Below are positions 36,905 through 47,202 of a DNA stretch of 64,000 nt, piece by piece. Numbering within the stretch: the first letter of the stretch is position 1; each line of letters opens with the position of its first letter. The stretch lies in the NCBI RefSeq assembly GCF_005405205.1, contig NZ_BJDP01000001.1, forward strand, positions 248,001 to 312,000. The letters are read 5' to 3'. The position numbers were made by a program, and so were the translations under genes. This DNA is from Enterococcus pingfangensis. Lineage in GTDB: Bacteria; Bacillota; Bacilli; Lactobacillales; Enterococcaceae. The notes under the pieces were generated by a model. That model did no database searches, was not told the DNA's origin, and saw nothing but the letters and a program-made list of their open reading frames with translations.

Positions 36905-38238
36905 TCGTTTTCCTCCAACCAATTTTTCCAAACTTTTTCTAGTTCTTTGACCGCCAGTGCGCGATGACTGATAAGATTTTTTTCTTCATTTGTCAATTCG
37001 GCAGCCGTTTTTTCGTAACTAGGTACGATAAACAACGGATCATACCCAAAACCGTTGTCTCCTTGCGGAATGCGGCCGATCCGCCCCGCCCAGCCCGCTT
37101 CAACTACGAGACTGTCTTTTTTAGGTGCTGCAAAAACAAGCGTACAATGAAAATGCGCAGTCCGTTGCTCATCCGGAACCTCTGTCAATTCATGCAATAA
37201 TTTCGCATTATTGGCTGCATCACTTTTTCGTTCGCCTGCAAAGCGCGCTGAAAAAATGCCGGGCATCCCATTTAACGCCTCTACAACTAGACCAGAATCA
37301 TCTGCTAAAACTGGTTGTTGCAAGATTTGAGCGATCGTTTCGGCTTTTAAACGGGCGTTTTCTTCAAAAGTTTTACCAGTTTCTTCAACATCAGGCAAGT
37401 CAGGGTAATCTAATAGTGTTTTGATTTGATATCCTTCTTTTGAAAATAGTGCTGTAAACTCCCTAGCTTTTCCAGGATTGCGCGTTGCAATCACGATTGT
37501 TTTTTCTTCAACTTCGATTGTAGTAAAAAGGGCTTCTTTTTGATAAGCGATCAATTCTTCGATCCCGGCTTTTCCATGTAAGATCAACGCATTCAATTCG
37601 CCATCATCAAAAGTCGCTTCCTCACCGGTTCCTTGTATCTCAACAAAGTGGCCAGATTCAGTCATCACCAAATTCATGTCGACTGCTGCCGAAGAATCTT
37701 CCAAGTAATCTAAATCGGTAACAACGGTTCCATCAGGCAAGATGCCCACGCTGATTGCAGCTAGATGTTCGTTGATTGGATCTTCTGCTATTTCGCCACT
37801 AGCTAATAATTTGTTGATCGCTAAGCGCAAAGCAACAAATCCCCCCGTTATACTCGCTGTCCTAGTCCCGCCGTCAGCCTGGATCACATCACAGTCCACG
37901 ATGATGCTGCGCTCCCCTAGTTTTTCTAGGTCGATCACAGCGCGCAGCGAACGACCGATTAAGCGTTGGATTTCCATTGTTCGGCCGGTTAGTTTTCCTT
38001 TAGCGCTCTCACGGCGATTACGCGTATTCGTGGCTCTTGGCAACATACTATATTCCGCCGTTACCCAGCCAGTCCCGTTGCCGCGTAAAAACGGCGGTAC
38101 GGAATCTTCTACAGTCGCTGAACAGATCACTTTTGTATCACCAAAAGAGACAACAACTGATCCTTCTGGATGTTTAAAAACATTGGTCTCGATGTTTATC
38201 GGTCGTACTTGTTGGACCGCTCTTCCGTCATGTCGCAA
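36901..38238 (-). CDS. rph-rdgB: RNase PH - XTP/dITP pyrophosphatase fusion
   Basis: A 445-residue bifunctional protein. Residues 1-240 are RNase PH, a phosphorolytic 3' tRNA trimming enzyme ([47 protein letters not shown]). Residues 246-445 are RdgB, which hydrolyses ITP/XTP ([43 protein letters not shown]). In many Firmicutes these are adjacent separate genes. The start is TTG 38238 with AGGAGGAG upstream, 2 bp after the murI stop. Confidence 0.95.
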   Translation of the reverse strand: MRHDGRAVQQVRPINIETNVFKHPEGSVVVSFGDTKVICSATVEDSVPPFLRGNGTGWVTAEYSMLPRATNTRNRRESAKGKLTGRTMEIQRLIGRSLRAVIDLEKLGERSIIVDCDVIQADGGTRTASITGGFVALRLAINKLLASGEIAEDPINEHLAAISVGILPDGTVVTDLDYLEDSSAAVDMNLVMTESGHFVEIQGTGEEATFDDGELNALILHGKAGIEELIAYQKEALFTTIEVEEKTIVIATRNPGKAREFTALFSKEGYQIKTLLDYPDLPDVEETGKTFEENARLKAETIAQILQQPVLADDSGLVVEALNGMPGIFSARFAGERKSDAANNAKLLHELTEVPDEQRTAHFHCTLVFAAPKKDSLVVEAGWAGRIGRIPQGDNGFGYDPLFIVPSYEKTAAELTNEEKNLISHRALAVKELEKVWKNWLEENE

Positions 38239-38240
38239 AA

Positions 38241-39053
38241 TTATTCTCCTCCTAAATCAATGTGTTCCACATTTAAATCGGTAATATTCAACCATTCACC
38301 CGCAATATCTTTAAACATTTTTGGTGATCCTGTTGTATAAAACGTTTTAGCTTTCACAGCCGTTTGTTCATAATTATTTAGATTGAAATAATCTAACAAT
38401 GTGCTGACATCACTGACCGTTTCTGCTCCAGAGTCGATCAAAGTCACTTGCTGCCCGATCGCATTTTGAATAACCGGACGCAGCAAAGGATAATGTGTGC
38501 AGCCTAAGATCAATGTATCCAGTTTTTCTTTTTTGAGCGGCAACAATGTTTGTGAAACGATTTTTTTCGCAACAGAGCTGTTGTACTGATTGCTTTCAAC
38601 GATCGGCACAAATTTCGGACAAGCCAAACTAGACACATATGTGTATGGTGCCTTCTCATGTAATTCATGCCGATACGAGTCGCTTTTAATCGTCCCTAAT
38701 GTTCCGATGATCCCCACACGACCTGTATTACTCGCCTTCAATGCTGCTCGTGAGCCTGGTTGAATAACACCGATCACAGGTATATCGACATTTTTTTTGA
38801 TTTCTTCTAAAGCTACGGCAGTCGCTGTATTGCAAGCGATCACGAGCATCTTAATATTTTTTTTCAATAAAAAACGAGTCATCTGCCAAGTAAACTCAAT
38901 GATTTGTTCAGCTGGTCGCGGCCCGTATGGACAACGTGCCGTGTCTCCAAGATATAAAATTTCTTCATTTGGCAACTGGCGCAGCGCTTCTTTGACTACA
39001 GTCAAACCGCCTACACCAGAGTCAATAAATCCAATCGGTCTTTCATTTGACAA
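38241..39053 (-). CDS. murI: Glutamate racemase
   Basis: Makes D-glutamate for peptidoglycan. The 270-residue product has [13 protein letters not shown] (catalytic Asp and Ser), [12 protein letters not shown] (first catalytic Cys) and [11 protein letters not shown] (second catalytic Cys and His). I place the start at TTG 39053 (MSNERPIGF), preceded by GGGTGA and matching the enterococcal N-terminus; a TTG at 39077 is possible. It heads the rph-rdgB/yfcE operon. Confidence 0.94.
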   Translation of the reverse strand: MSNERPIGFIDSGVGGLTVVKEALRQLPNEEILYLGDTARCPYGPRPAEQIIEFTWQMTRFLLKKNIKMLVIACNTATAVALEEIKKNVDIPVIGVIQPGSRAALKASNTGRVGIIGTLGTIKSDSYRHELHEKAPYTYVSSLACPKFVPIVESNQYNSSVAKKIVSQTLLPLKKEKLDTLILGCTHYPLLRPVIQNAIGQQVTLIDSGAETVSDVSTLLDYFNLNNYEQTAVKAKTFYTTGSPKMFKDIAGEWLNITDLNVEHIDLGGE

Positions 39054-39203
39054 AATGCTCACCCTATCTAGTTCCAAGTATCACCTTATTTTCCACTTTT
39101 TAATGAAATTTTTCAAGCCCTAGAACCCCGATCGATAAAAAGCGTTTTCTTTTGAACGAATAATAATCAATGCTACACTTAAATGAAAGAGAGGTGGATT
39201 AAA

Positions 39204-39419
39204 ATGGATAAAAAAGAACTGAACGAAAACTTAGGAAAAGTTTCTGCCGGTGATCGCAATCAGGATCCTGCAATAAAAGAAACAGAAGAAAAGAAACAAG
39301 CAGCTGAACACGAACCTGGAATATTAGAAAAACTAGGCAAGACACAAGCCGGTGCTGTCTATGAAGATCCTGCGATGAAAGAAACCGAGCGTGAAACAGA
39401 AAATGAAAAAGAAGATTAG
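39204..39419 (+). CDS. Small acidic protein with internal duplication, unknown
   Basis: A 71-residue highly charged protein without a hydrophobic segment. It holds two 20-residue repeats with period 34: LGKVSAGDRNQDPAIKETEE (10-29) and LGKTQAGAVYEDPAMKETER (44-63). GAGAGGTGG lies before ATG 39204; a possible promoter (TTGAAC, 16 bp, TACACT) lies upstream and a strong terminator downstream, so it looks like a genuine expressed gene. I do not recognise a family. It is probably intrinsically disordered or helical. Confidence 0.75.
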   Translation: MDKKELNENLGKVSAGDRNQDPAIKETEEKKQAAEHEPGILEKLGKTQAGAVYEDPAMKETERETENEKED

Positions 39420-39483
39420 CAGCTGAACTTAGGAAAATTGTCTCAATAAAGTGATTCCCTAACTGCCTCTTGCTTGATCTTAT

Positions 39484-39523
39484 TAAAAAGTGAGGATCTC
39501 TTTGAAGAGGTCCTCACTTTTTT
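39484..39523. terminator. Bidirectional terminator between the small acidic gene and the amino acid ABC operon
   Basis: AAAAAGTGAGGA.CTCT and AGAG.TCCTCACTTTTTT pair around TTGA with T runs on both strands. Confidence 0.9.
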
Positions 39524-40172
39524 AATAGTTATATTTGCTTGTTTCCAAAAAGCTAGAGACGAGCGATAGTAAGTAACAAACGACAAAGTACATCAAGGTC
39601 ATCGCGATAAACATCGGAATGACATAATTAGTATTTTGTCCATAAACGATTTTAGCGTTATGCGTCAGTTCCGGTAAAGAAATGATCACTGCTAATGAAG
39701 TGTCTTTAATCAAAGAAATCAACTGACTTAAAATAGCTGGCAGCATCGCTTTGAATGCTTGCGGGATAATGATCAATAGCAAGGTTTGAACATAAGTCAA
39801 ACCAGAAGACATCCCCGCTTCTGTTTGCCCTTTAGGCACAGAATTCAAACCGGCACGGAATATTTCTGACAGCATTGCGGATTCAAAAATCGTCAATGCG
39901 GCAACGGCTGCCCAAAAGATATTCAGCTTGATCCCAATTTGCGGCAAAGCAAAGTAGGTGAAGAAAATAATTAGCAACAGCGGCAAGTTTCGAATGATAT
40001 CGACAATGATTCCTACGATTCGCGAAAGAAACGGGACGTTGCTGTAACGGACAGTTCCTGCGATCCCGCCAAGAATCATACTAAAAATGATTGAGACAAT
40101 CGACACTTGGATCGTCACCCACAGCCCATCTAAAAGGAAACGCAGATTCATCCATGAAAAAGCTTCACTCAT
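39522..40172 (-). CDS. Polar amino acid ABC transporter permease 2
   Basis: A 216-residue membrane permease, the last gene of a glutamine/glutamate-type ABC operon. It has five predicted membrane helices and the HisM/GlnP EAA loop EIFRAGLNSVPKGQTEAGMS (about 107-126), which contacts the ATPase. It starts 19 bp after the first permease. The two permeases should form a heterodimer. Confidence 0.9.
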   Translation of the reverse strand: MSEAFSWMNLRFLLDGLWVTIQVSIVSIIFSMILGGIAGTVRYSNVPFLSRIVGIIVDIIRNLPLLLIIFFTYFALPQIGIKLNIFWAAVAALTIFESAMLSEIFRAGLNSVPKGQTEAGMSSGLTYVQTLLLIIIPQAFKAMLPAILSQLISLIKDTSLAVIISLPELTHNAKIVYGQNTNYVIPMFIAMTLMYFVVCYLLSLVSSFLETSKYNY

Positions 40173-40191
40173 ATTCTGTTACTCCTTCCTT

Positions 40192-40836
40192 TTAGGCTTT
40201 CGACCAATGTTTATCTAAATAATTCATTAGATAAGACAGCGGCAGTGTTAAGATCAAATAGAATAATCCGACAATAATATAAGTATCAAAGGTATTGAAT
40301 GTTGTGCTGGCAATCAGGTCTCCTTGGTACATCAAATCTAGACCTGCGACCATTGCCAAAATGGATGAATTTTTGATCAGATTGATAAACTGATTTCCCA
40401 GCGGCGGGATAACGATTTTAAACGCTTGCGGTAAAATAATGTAGCGCATCGTTTCAGCATAAGTAAAGCCAGAAGAAAGACCAGCTTCCATTTGCCCTTT
40501 CGGTACAGTCTGGATCCCAGAACGAACCGTTTCGGCAATAAAAGCAGAAGTATAGATTATCAAACCGATCGTTCCAGCTTGAAAGCCGTCAAAACTATAG
40601 AAATACATCGGTGCTATGACATAAAAAAACATCACGATAATCAGCAATGGGATATTACGAAAGAAAGCCACATATGCTTTCGCTAAATGACGAACGACCC
40701 GATTGTGGGACAGTTGCAAAATCGCCATCAATGTTCCGATAATCAAACTAAAAACTAATGCTAGCAAACTCGCATAGATCGTATATTTGAACCCGCTGAC
40801 AAAATCAGCTGAAAAAGTTTGGAATAATTGTGTCAT
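40192..40836 (-). CDS. Polar amino acid ABC transporter permease 1
   Basis: A 214-residue permease of the HisM/GlnP family with about five helices and the EAA loop ETVRSGIQTVPKGQMEAGLS (about 102-121). Its ATG overlaps the stop codon of the binding-protein gene (TAATG), so translation is coupled. It is the partner of the downstream permease. Confidence 0.9.
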   Translation of the reverse strand: MTQLFQTFSADFVSGFKYTIYASLLALVFSLIIGTLMAILQLSHNRVVRHLAKAYVAFFRNIPLLIIVMFFYVIAPMYFYSFDGFQAGTIGLIIYTSAFIAETVRSGIQTVPKGQMEAGLSSGFTYAETMRYIILPQAFKIVIPPLGNQFINLIKNSSILAMVAGLDLMYQGDLIASTTFNTFDTYIIVGLFYLILTLPLSYLMNYLDKHWSKA

Positions 40837-41669
40837 TAGAACTGTGCCCCCTTTTCTGCTCGGCCGTCTGCATCTTTAGGGAACCATTTTTCAAAAATTT
40901 CATCATAGGTACCGTTGTCATGCATTTTAGACAATGCGTCATTAACCTCTTGCAAGAAGTCGTCTTGGCCTTTGTTGATGGCAATCCCATAAGGTTCGTT
41001 TGTAAACGCACCGCCTGCCAATTCATAATTTTTATTTTCTGAAGCCATTCCTAACAAAATGGCGTTATCTGTTGTCATCGCTTGACCTTGGCCTGATTGC
41101 AATGCCGTGAATGCTTCGGCATAATTTTCCAGTTCAAGAATCTTTGCATCTGGCGCGTTTTTGCGGATATTGATACTTGAAGTAGATCCTTTGACGGCTA
41201 AGACCGTATCATCAGCAGTCAAACTTTTGACATCTTTGATTGGACTCCCTTTTTTAACTAGCAGCGATTGCCCAGCATCAAAATAAATATCAGAAAAATC
41301 AACTTGCTCTTTCCGCTCTTCAGTGATCGTCATCGTTGCAATGATCGCATCGATATTTCCATTTTTCAACAATGGAATCCGAGTCTTTGACGTCACTTCG
41401 GTAAATTCAGCCTTGCCATCTTTTCCTAAAATTTCTTTAGTGATCGCTTTGGCGATATCAATATCAAAACCTTCAACTTCCCGTGTTTTGATATCCATCA
41501 TGCCGAATAGACGCGTATCATATTTTACTCCCCATACGATGGTCGGTTCTTCTTTGATACGTTTTGCGATATTTTCATTTGCGACGCTTTTCCCTTTACA
41601 GCCGGACAGTACGATCACAACTAGCAGCGGCAAGAATAAAAGGGCGCCTACTTTTTTTATCTTCGACAT
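40836..41669 (-). CDS. Polar amino acid ABC transporter substrate-binding lipoprotein
   Basis: A 277-residue extracellular binding protein. The signal peptide ends in lipobox LSGC (Cys24), and the family-3 solute-binding fold follows, with EVEGFDIDIAKAITKEILG, an ARG-pocket-like TKTRIPLLKNGNIDAIIATMTITEER and DAGQSLLVKKGS. This family binds glutamine, glutamate, aspartate or similar; the exact substrate cannot be read. GGAGG precedes the ATG. Confidence 0.92.
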   Translation of the reverse strand: MSKIKKVGALLFLPLLVVIVLSGCKGKSVANENIAKRIKEEPTIVWGVKYDTRLFGMMDIKTREVEGFDIDIAKAITKEILGKDGKAEFTEVTSKTRIPLLKNGNIDAIIATMTITEERKEQVDFSDIYFDAGQSLLVKKGSPIKDVKSLTADDTVLAVKGSTSSINIRKNAPDAKILELENYAEAFTALQSGQGQAMTTDNAILLGMASENKNYELAGGAFTNEPYGIAINKGQDDFLQEVNDALSKMHDNGTYDEIFEKWFPKDADGRAEKGAQF

Positions 41670-41679
41670 ACGCCGCCTC

Positions 41680-42417
41680 CTAATGATTGATTACTTTGCT
41701 GACAAATTGCTGTGCTCGCTCATCTTCCGGTTTATCAAAGAAGCCTTTGACATCTCGTGTGTCTTCTAACACTTCCCCATTTGCCATGAAAATGATCCGA
41801 TCCGCTACTTCTTTCGCAAATCCCATCTCATGAGTCACGACGATCATTGACATGCCATCGCGGGCGATTTTTTTCATAACATTCAAGACATCACCGATCA
41901 TTTCTGGATCTAGCGCAGAAGTCGGCTCATCAAAAAGCAGCAAGTCGGGATTCATCGCTAAACCACGGGCGATGGCAATCCGTTGTTGCTGGCCTCCGGA
42001 TAACATTGAAGGATATGAATCCTTCTTATCTAACATGTCTACGCGATTTAATAATTTCTCAGCAGTTTTTATCGCTTCTTCAGATGATTGTTTCAAAACT
42101 TTGATTGGTGCTAACGTAATATTTTCTAACGCTGTCTTATTAGGATAAAGATTAAAATGTTGAAAGACCATTCCGATATCTTTGCGAATATCTTTCAACT
42201 TAACATCTTTGCTATGTAAGTCTTTGTCATTCACCATGAGTTGTCCAGAGGTAATTCCTTCCAGACCATTGATACACCGTAACATTGTACTTTTCCCTGA
42301 GCCGGATGGTCCGATGACTACAACGACCTCACCTTTTTCGAAGGTCAAGTTAATATTTTTCAAGGCATGAAACTTCCCATAGTATTTTTCTACATGCTTA
42401 AATTCCACCATTGGCAT
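41680..42417 (-). CDS. glnQ: Polar amino acid ABC transporter ATPase (GlnQ-type)
   Basis: The 245-residue ATPase that powers the importer encoded downstream. Walker A GPSGSGKST (about 36-44), Q loop VFQHFNLYPN, signature LSGGQQQRIAIARGLAMNP, Walker B LLLFDEPTSALD and the switch His in VVTHEMGFA are all present. It is the first gene of the four-gene operon, with GAGGTGG before the ATG and a good promoter about 60 bp upstream. Confidence 0.94.
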   Translation of the reverse strand: MPMVEFKHVEKYYGKFHALKNINLTFEKGEVVVVIGPSGSGKSTMLRCINGLEGITSGQLMVNDKDLHSKDVKLKDIRKDIGMVFQHFNLYPNKTALENITLAPIKVLKQSSEEAIKTAEKLLNRVDMLDKKDSYPSMLSGGQQQRIAIARGLAMNPDLLLFDEPTSALDPEMIGDVLNVMKKIARDGMSMIVVTHEMGFAKEVADRIIFMANGEVLEDTRDVKGFFDKPEDERAQQFVSKVINH

Positions 42418-42471
42418 GTTTAACCACCTCTTTTTTCCTTATTATTCTCTAATTATTCCAATGTGGGTCTA

Positions 42472-42501
42472 ATTATATGCTAAATATTTTTACTTTGTAA
42501 A
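42472..42501 (-). promoter_or_regulatory. Promoter of the amino acid ABC operon
   Basis: On the minus strand TTTACA (42496-42501) and TATAAT (42472-42477) are 18 bp apart, about 55 bp before the ATPase start codon. Confidence 0.75.
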
Positions 42502-42607
42502 GAAAAATACCTGATGTTAGAAAAAAACATTTGAATTGCTTCTGTTTCGATGTAACGTTTCCTTACATATTTACTAGTTACTCTTTCAACAAAAATAGTA
42601 ATAAGAG

Positions 42608-42636
42608 TTGTCTTGACTGAAAAAAAAAGGTAGTAT
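42608..42636 (+). promoter_or_regulatory. Promoter of trpS
   Basis: TTGTCT (42608-42613) and TAGTAT (42631-42636) are 17 bp apart. The leader is short, with no T-box seen. Confidence 0.6.
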
Positions 42637-42652
42637 TTGAAGAGACTATTGA

Positions 42653-43690
<1,038 letters not shown>

Positions 43691-43716
43691 CTAATTGCTT
43701 AAAACTTGAATAAAAT

Positions 43717-43768
43717 GAATCGACCGTCAACAATCAGTGAACTGACTTTTGGCGATCGATTTTTTTAC
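43717..43768 (+). terminator. Terminator of trpS
   Basis: AATCGA.CGTCAA and TTGGCG.TCGATT pair with an inner CAGT/ACTG stem, followed by TTTTTTT. Confidence 0.8.
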
Positions 43769-44706
43769 ATTTCTTCTATTATAGAGTGCAAAATATTGGT
43801 AAATTCTGGTGAATCATTAAATGGATGCACGTATTCAAAATATTCTCCACCGTTTTCCATAAAATACCCGCGATTTTCATCATCGATTTCTTCGATCGTT
43901 TCCAAACAGTCCGCTACAAAACCTGGAGTGATCACTAAAACTTTTTTAACATTTTGACTTGGAAAAGCCTTTAAAGTCTCCGAAGTCATCGGTGTCAACC
44001 ACTGTCCCGGTCCGAACTTTGATTGATAAGAATGCGCGTAAGGAAAATCACCTAATTTTTCCATGACTTTCTGAGTAGTCAGCTGGCACTGTTCTTCGTA
44101 AGGATCCCCCTGATCTACTATCGAAACGGGAATTCCGTGATAAGAAAATAAGATCATATCAAACGTTTTACCCGACAGATGCTGCTTGATCTGATCTGTC
44201 AGCAATTGAATGTATCCCTCATGGTCATAAAATGAACTGGAAATTCTAAGCTGCGGAATCTCTGCCGCCTTTTGATAAACTTGGCTGATCTGATCATAAA
44301 TTGGCGCAACAGTAGTTTCAGAATACTGTGGATATAATGGGACAACACACAATTCCGTCATCCCTGCTTGTTTCATCTCAGCAAGTGTTTCTTGGACCCC
44401 TGGATTGCCATAAGTCATCGCGTAACGAACGATCGTATCTGGCATAAGCGCTTGTAAGAGTACTGCCTGCTTTTTAGTATAGATCCAAAGCGGCGAACCT
44501 TCTTCGCGCCAAATTTTTTGATAGGTGCGCGCGGTTTTTCTGGGGCGAATCTGCAATACGATCCCGTGTAAGATTGGCAGCCACAACCCACGCGGCCACC
44601 GGATCACTCGACGATCAGACAAAAACTCAGCTAGAAAACTTTTTACGGCCTTCGGTGTCGGTTCCTCGGGTGTTCCTAAATTTACTAACAAAATCCCTTT
44701 TCTCAT
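43765..44706 (-). CDS. hemH: Ferrochelatase
   Basis: A 313-residue chelatase of the HemH/CpfC family that inserts iron into a porphyrin. It has GILLVNLGTPEEPT at the N-terminus, the catalytic His in FSYHGIPVS (about 183-191), and the late CLETIEEIDDENRGYFMENGG region with the catalytic Glu. ATG 44706 is chosen because AAGGA lies eight bases upstream. No other haem-biosynthesis gene is near. Firmicutes relatives act on coproporphyrin III; substrate choice cannot be read here. Confidence 0.92.
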   Translation of the reverse strand: MRKGILLVNLGTPEEPTPKAVKSFLAEFLSDRRVIRWPRGLWLPILHGIVLQIRPRKTARTYQKIWREEGSPLWIYTKKQAVLLQALMPDTIVRYAMTYGNPGVQETLAEMKQAGMTELCVVPLYPQYSETTVAPIYDQISQVYQKAAEIPQLRISSSFYDHEGYIQLLTDQIKQHLSGKTFDMILFSYHGIPVSIVDQGDPYEEQCQLTTQKVMEKLGDFPYAHSYQSKFGPGQWLTPMTSETLKAFPSQNVKKVLVITPGFVADCLETIEEIDDENRGYFMENGGEYFEYVHPFNDSPEFTNILHSIIEEM

Positions 44707-45006
44707 GCTTAACATCCTTCATCTTAAATTCTAAATTAAACTATAGCAGAAGCAACGCAAAAAAACACTTGTAATACTTATTGAAAGAAGAATTTTTAGC
44801 TTATTCAGAAGCTCCATAAAAGTTTGCCTCATCTGTTCTAGAATAAATAGTTTTTAATAAAATTAATTTTAGTTTACACTTGGTATTTTATGTCTACTAA
44901 CTAATCTCATCACCCCTTTTAGAAATTCGATCTTAGAAACTGCCCTTTTCCTTCTTTTTTTCTCATGGTAAAATAAAAAGTGAGAAAGTCGAAGGAGTTA
45001 TGTTGG

Positions 45007-45576
45007 ATGAATTTTCATGAATTGTATCAAAAACTAGAACTTGCCCCGGTAATCGCAGCGGCAAAAAATGAAACCGATTTAGATGCTGCCGTAAATTCAG
45101 AAGCAGAAGTCATCTTTATTCTCCAGTCACATATTATGGAGTTAACTGAACTATCCAACAAAATCAAATCTAGTGGGAAAGCCGCAATTTTACACGCCGA
45201 TTTAGTCAAAGGTTTATCTTCTGATGAAAAAGCGATCGACTACATCAAACAAACCACTTCTTTTGACGGGATTATCTCGACGAAACCAACCATTATTCAC
45301 CAAGCAAAAAGACATCATTTATTAGCGATCCAACGTTTTTTTTTACTAGATTCTTCTGCCCTAGAAAACATCGATCGTCAACTAAAATATTCCGAAGCAG
45401 ATTTAGTTGAAGTTCTCCCAAACATTGCTCCAAAAATTATCAAAGAGTTGGTCAATCACTCTAGAAAGCCATTAATCGTTGGTGGATTGATTCGTGATAA
45501 GGAAGATATCATGGGCGCATTAGGTGCTGGCAGTCTTGCTGTCTCGACGACCGAAAGTTCAATTTGGGCTGTTTAG
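45007..45576 (+). CDS. glpP: Glycerol-uptake antiterminator GlpP
   Basis: A 189-residue TIM-barrel-like RNA-binding antiterminator that, with glycerol-3-phosphate, prevents termination in glp leaders. Family landmarks are PVIAAAKNETDLDAA near the N-terminus, GKAAILHADLVKGLSSDE (about 58-75), FDGIISTKPTII, VEVLPNIAPKII and PLIVGGLIRDKEDI. ATG 45007 with AAGGAG is chosen over an in-frame start at 44980. An extended -10 (TGGTAAAAT) lies near 44966-44974. A likely target leader follows directly. Confidence 0.9.
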   Translation: MNFHELYQKLELAPVIAAAKNETDLDAAVNSEAEVIFILQSHIMELTELSNKIKSSGKAAILHADLVKGLSSDEKAIDYIKQTTSFDGIISTKPTIIHQAKRHHLLAIQRFFLLDSSALENIDRQLKYSEADLVEVLPNIAPKIIKELVNHSRKPLIVGGLIRDKEDIMGALGAGSLAVSTTESSIWAV

Positions 45577-45579
45577 TGA

Positions 45580-45694
45580 TTGTTGAACTTTTTTATAAGT
45601 GTTATAATACAGTTAACTAAATAATTGCTAGAGATAAAAGAGTATAGCCGCAAACGTCAACAAACATTGGCGTTTGTTTCCTATACTCTTTTTT
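45580..45694 (+). promoter_or_regulatory. Promoter and antitermination leader of the glp-type oxidoreductase operon
   Basis: TTGTTG (45580-45585) and TATAAT (45603-45608) are 17 bp apart, just after the glpP stop. The transcript then meets a strong hairpin (AAAGAGTATAG and CTATACTCTTT, with an inner CAAACG/CGTTTG stem, 45637-45693) with a T run, before the oxidoreductase genes. A promoter followed by a terminator is the arrangement expected of a GlpP-controlled leader. The hairpin could also end glpP transcripts. Confidence 0.75.
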
Positions 45695-45752
45695 GCTGCA
45701 ATCCAAACAAATCCAGAGTGACTGTTCACTCAAATACGTAGGAGGAAAATTT

Positions 45753-47201
45753 ATGTATGATGTAATTGTAATCGGTTGCGGAATCGTCGGTGCCGCGACC
45801 GCCTATGAATTGAGCAAGTACCAATTAAAAACGTTAGTCTTAGAAGCAGAAAACGATGTGAGCTTAGGCGCGACTAGAGCCAACAGTGCCATTTTACATG
45901 CCGGCTATGACCCAGAACCAGGTACTTTGATGGCAAAATTAAATGTTGAAGGTGCAGAACGGGCAAAAGTGCTCTGTCAAAAACTTTCGGTCCATTATAA
46001 TCAAATCGGTTCACTCGTAGTCGCTTTTTCAGCAGAAGAATTAACACTGATCCAAGCACTTTATGAACGCGGCGTCAGAAATGGTGTGAAAGAATTAGAG
46101 ATTCTCGATCAAGCAGCACTGCTTAAAAAGGAACCGAATCTTTCTCATAAAGCCCTCGGTGCTCTTTACGCTCCAACTGCAGCGATCGTAAACCCATGGG
46201 AGTTTTGCCTCGCCTTAGCAGAAACCGCTGCAAAAAACGACGTGGAGATTGCTTTGGATAATCGAGTGATTGCGATCAAACAAATAGCAGATGGTTACGA
46301 AGTTACGACAAATAAAGCAACCTATCAGACAAAATACATTATGAATGCCGCTGGTGTCCACTCTGATGATATTCATAACTTGATCGCTGAACCAAATTTC
46401 GAAATCAAACCAAATCGCGGCGAGTATTACTTGTTAGATAAATCAGAAGGCACCGTCGTTCAGCACGTTGTTTTCCAATGCCCATCTAGCAGCGGTAAAG
46501 GCGTCTTGATCAGTCCAACTGTTCATGGCAATTTAGTCGTTGGACCGAACTCAGAAAGTATCAAGCGAACTGATTTAGACAGCGGAAAAGATACGGGAAA
46601 TACGATTGCTGGATTAAAAACGGTCGTTGATTTGGCGAAAAAATCAGTGCCTGATCTTAATTTGCGGCAATCGATCCGTAATTTTTCTGGCGTTCGTGCC
46701 AACAGCACTGCTGATGATTTTATCATACAAGAAGCAGCTCCGGGCTTTATTGATTTAGCTGGGATCAAGTCTCCTGGTCTGACGGCTGCTCCAGCGATCG
46801 CCCTATACGCAATCGAGCTATTGGAAAAAGTGGCAGGAAAAAAATTTAAACAGAAAGAGTTCCATAACGATTCGCGAGAAAAAATTATTTTCCAAGAACT
46901 AAGTTTCAAAGAAAAAAATGAAGTGATCGCTAAAAATAGTACTTACGGTAGAGTTATTTGCCGCTGTGAGACTGTCACTGAAGGCGAGATTCGAACAGCT
47001 GTGCAATCCTCTATTCCTCCTGTTTCTATCGATGGGATCAAACGCAGATGCAATGCGGGCATGGGACGTTGCCAAGGCGGATTTTGCGGACCGCGAGTAG
47101 TTGACATTTTAGCCGATGAGCTGGATTGCTCGCCGCTAGATATTTTACAAGATCGCGCAGACAGTTATGTTTTAGTCGAAGCTACCAAAGGAGGACGTTA
47201 A
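45753..47201 (+). CDS. GlpA/LhgO-like FAD-dependent dehydrogenase with BFD-like [2Fe-2S] domain
   Basis: A 482-residue flavoprotein. The N-terminal DAO domain (about 1-360) has DVIVIGCGIVGAATAYEL and the G3P-dehydrogenase-type region SAILHAGYDPEPGTLMAKL. The C-terminal part holds a BFD-type [2Fe-2S] cluster pattern (ICRCETVTEGEI, then RCNAGMGRCQGGFCG). It resembles the anaerobic G3P dehydrogenase subunit GlpA. AGGAGG lies before ATG 45753. It is the first of three genes that probably form one complex. An enzyme oxidising glycerol-3-phosphate is the best guess, given glpP next door. Confidence 0.88.
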   Translation: MYDVIVIGCGIVGAATAYELSKYQLKTLVLEAENDVSLGATRANSAILHAGYDPEPGTLMAKLNVEGAERAKVLCQKLSVHYNQIGSLVVAFSAEELTLIQALYERGVRNGVKELEILDQAALLKKEPNLSHKALGALYAPTAAIVNPWEFCLALAETAAKNDVEIALDNRVIAIKQIADGYEVTTNKATYQTKYIMNAAGVHSDDIHNLIAEPNFEIKPNRGEYYLLDKSEGTVVQHVVFQCPSSSGKGVLISPTVHGNLVVGPNSESIKRTDLDSGKDTGNTIAGLKTVVDLAKKSVPDLNLRQSIRNFSGVRANSTADDFIIQEAAPGFIDLAGIKSPGLTAAPAIALYAIELLEKVAGKKFKQKEFHNDSREKIIFQELSFKEKNEVIAKNSTYGRVICRCETVTEGEIRTAVQSSIPPVSIDGIKRRCNAGMGRCQGGFCGPRVVDILADELDCSPLDILQDRADSYVLVEATKGGR

Positions 47202-47202
47202 T

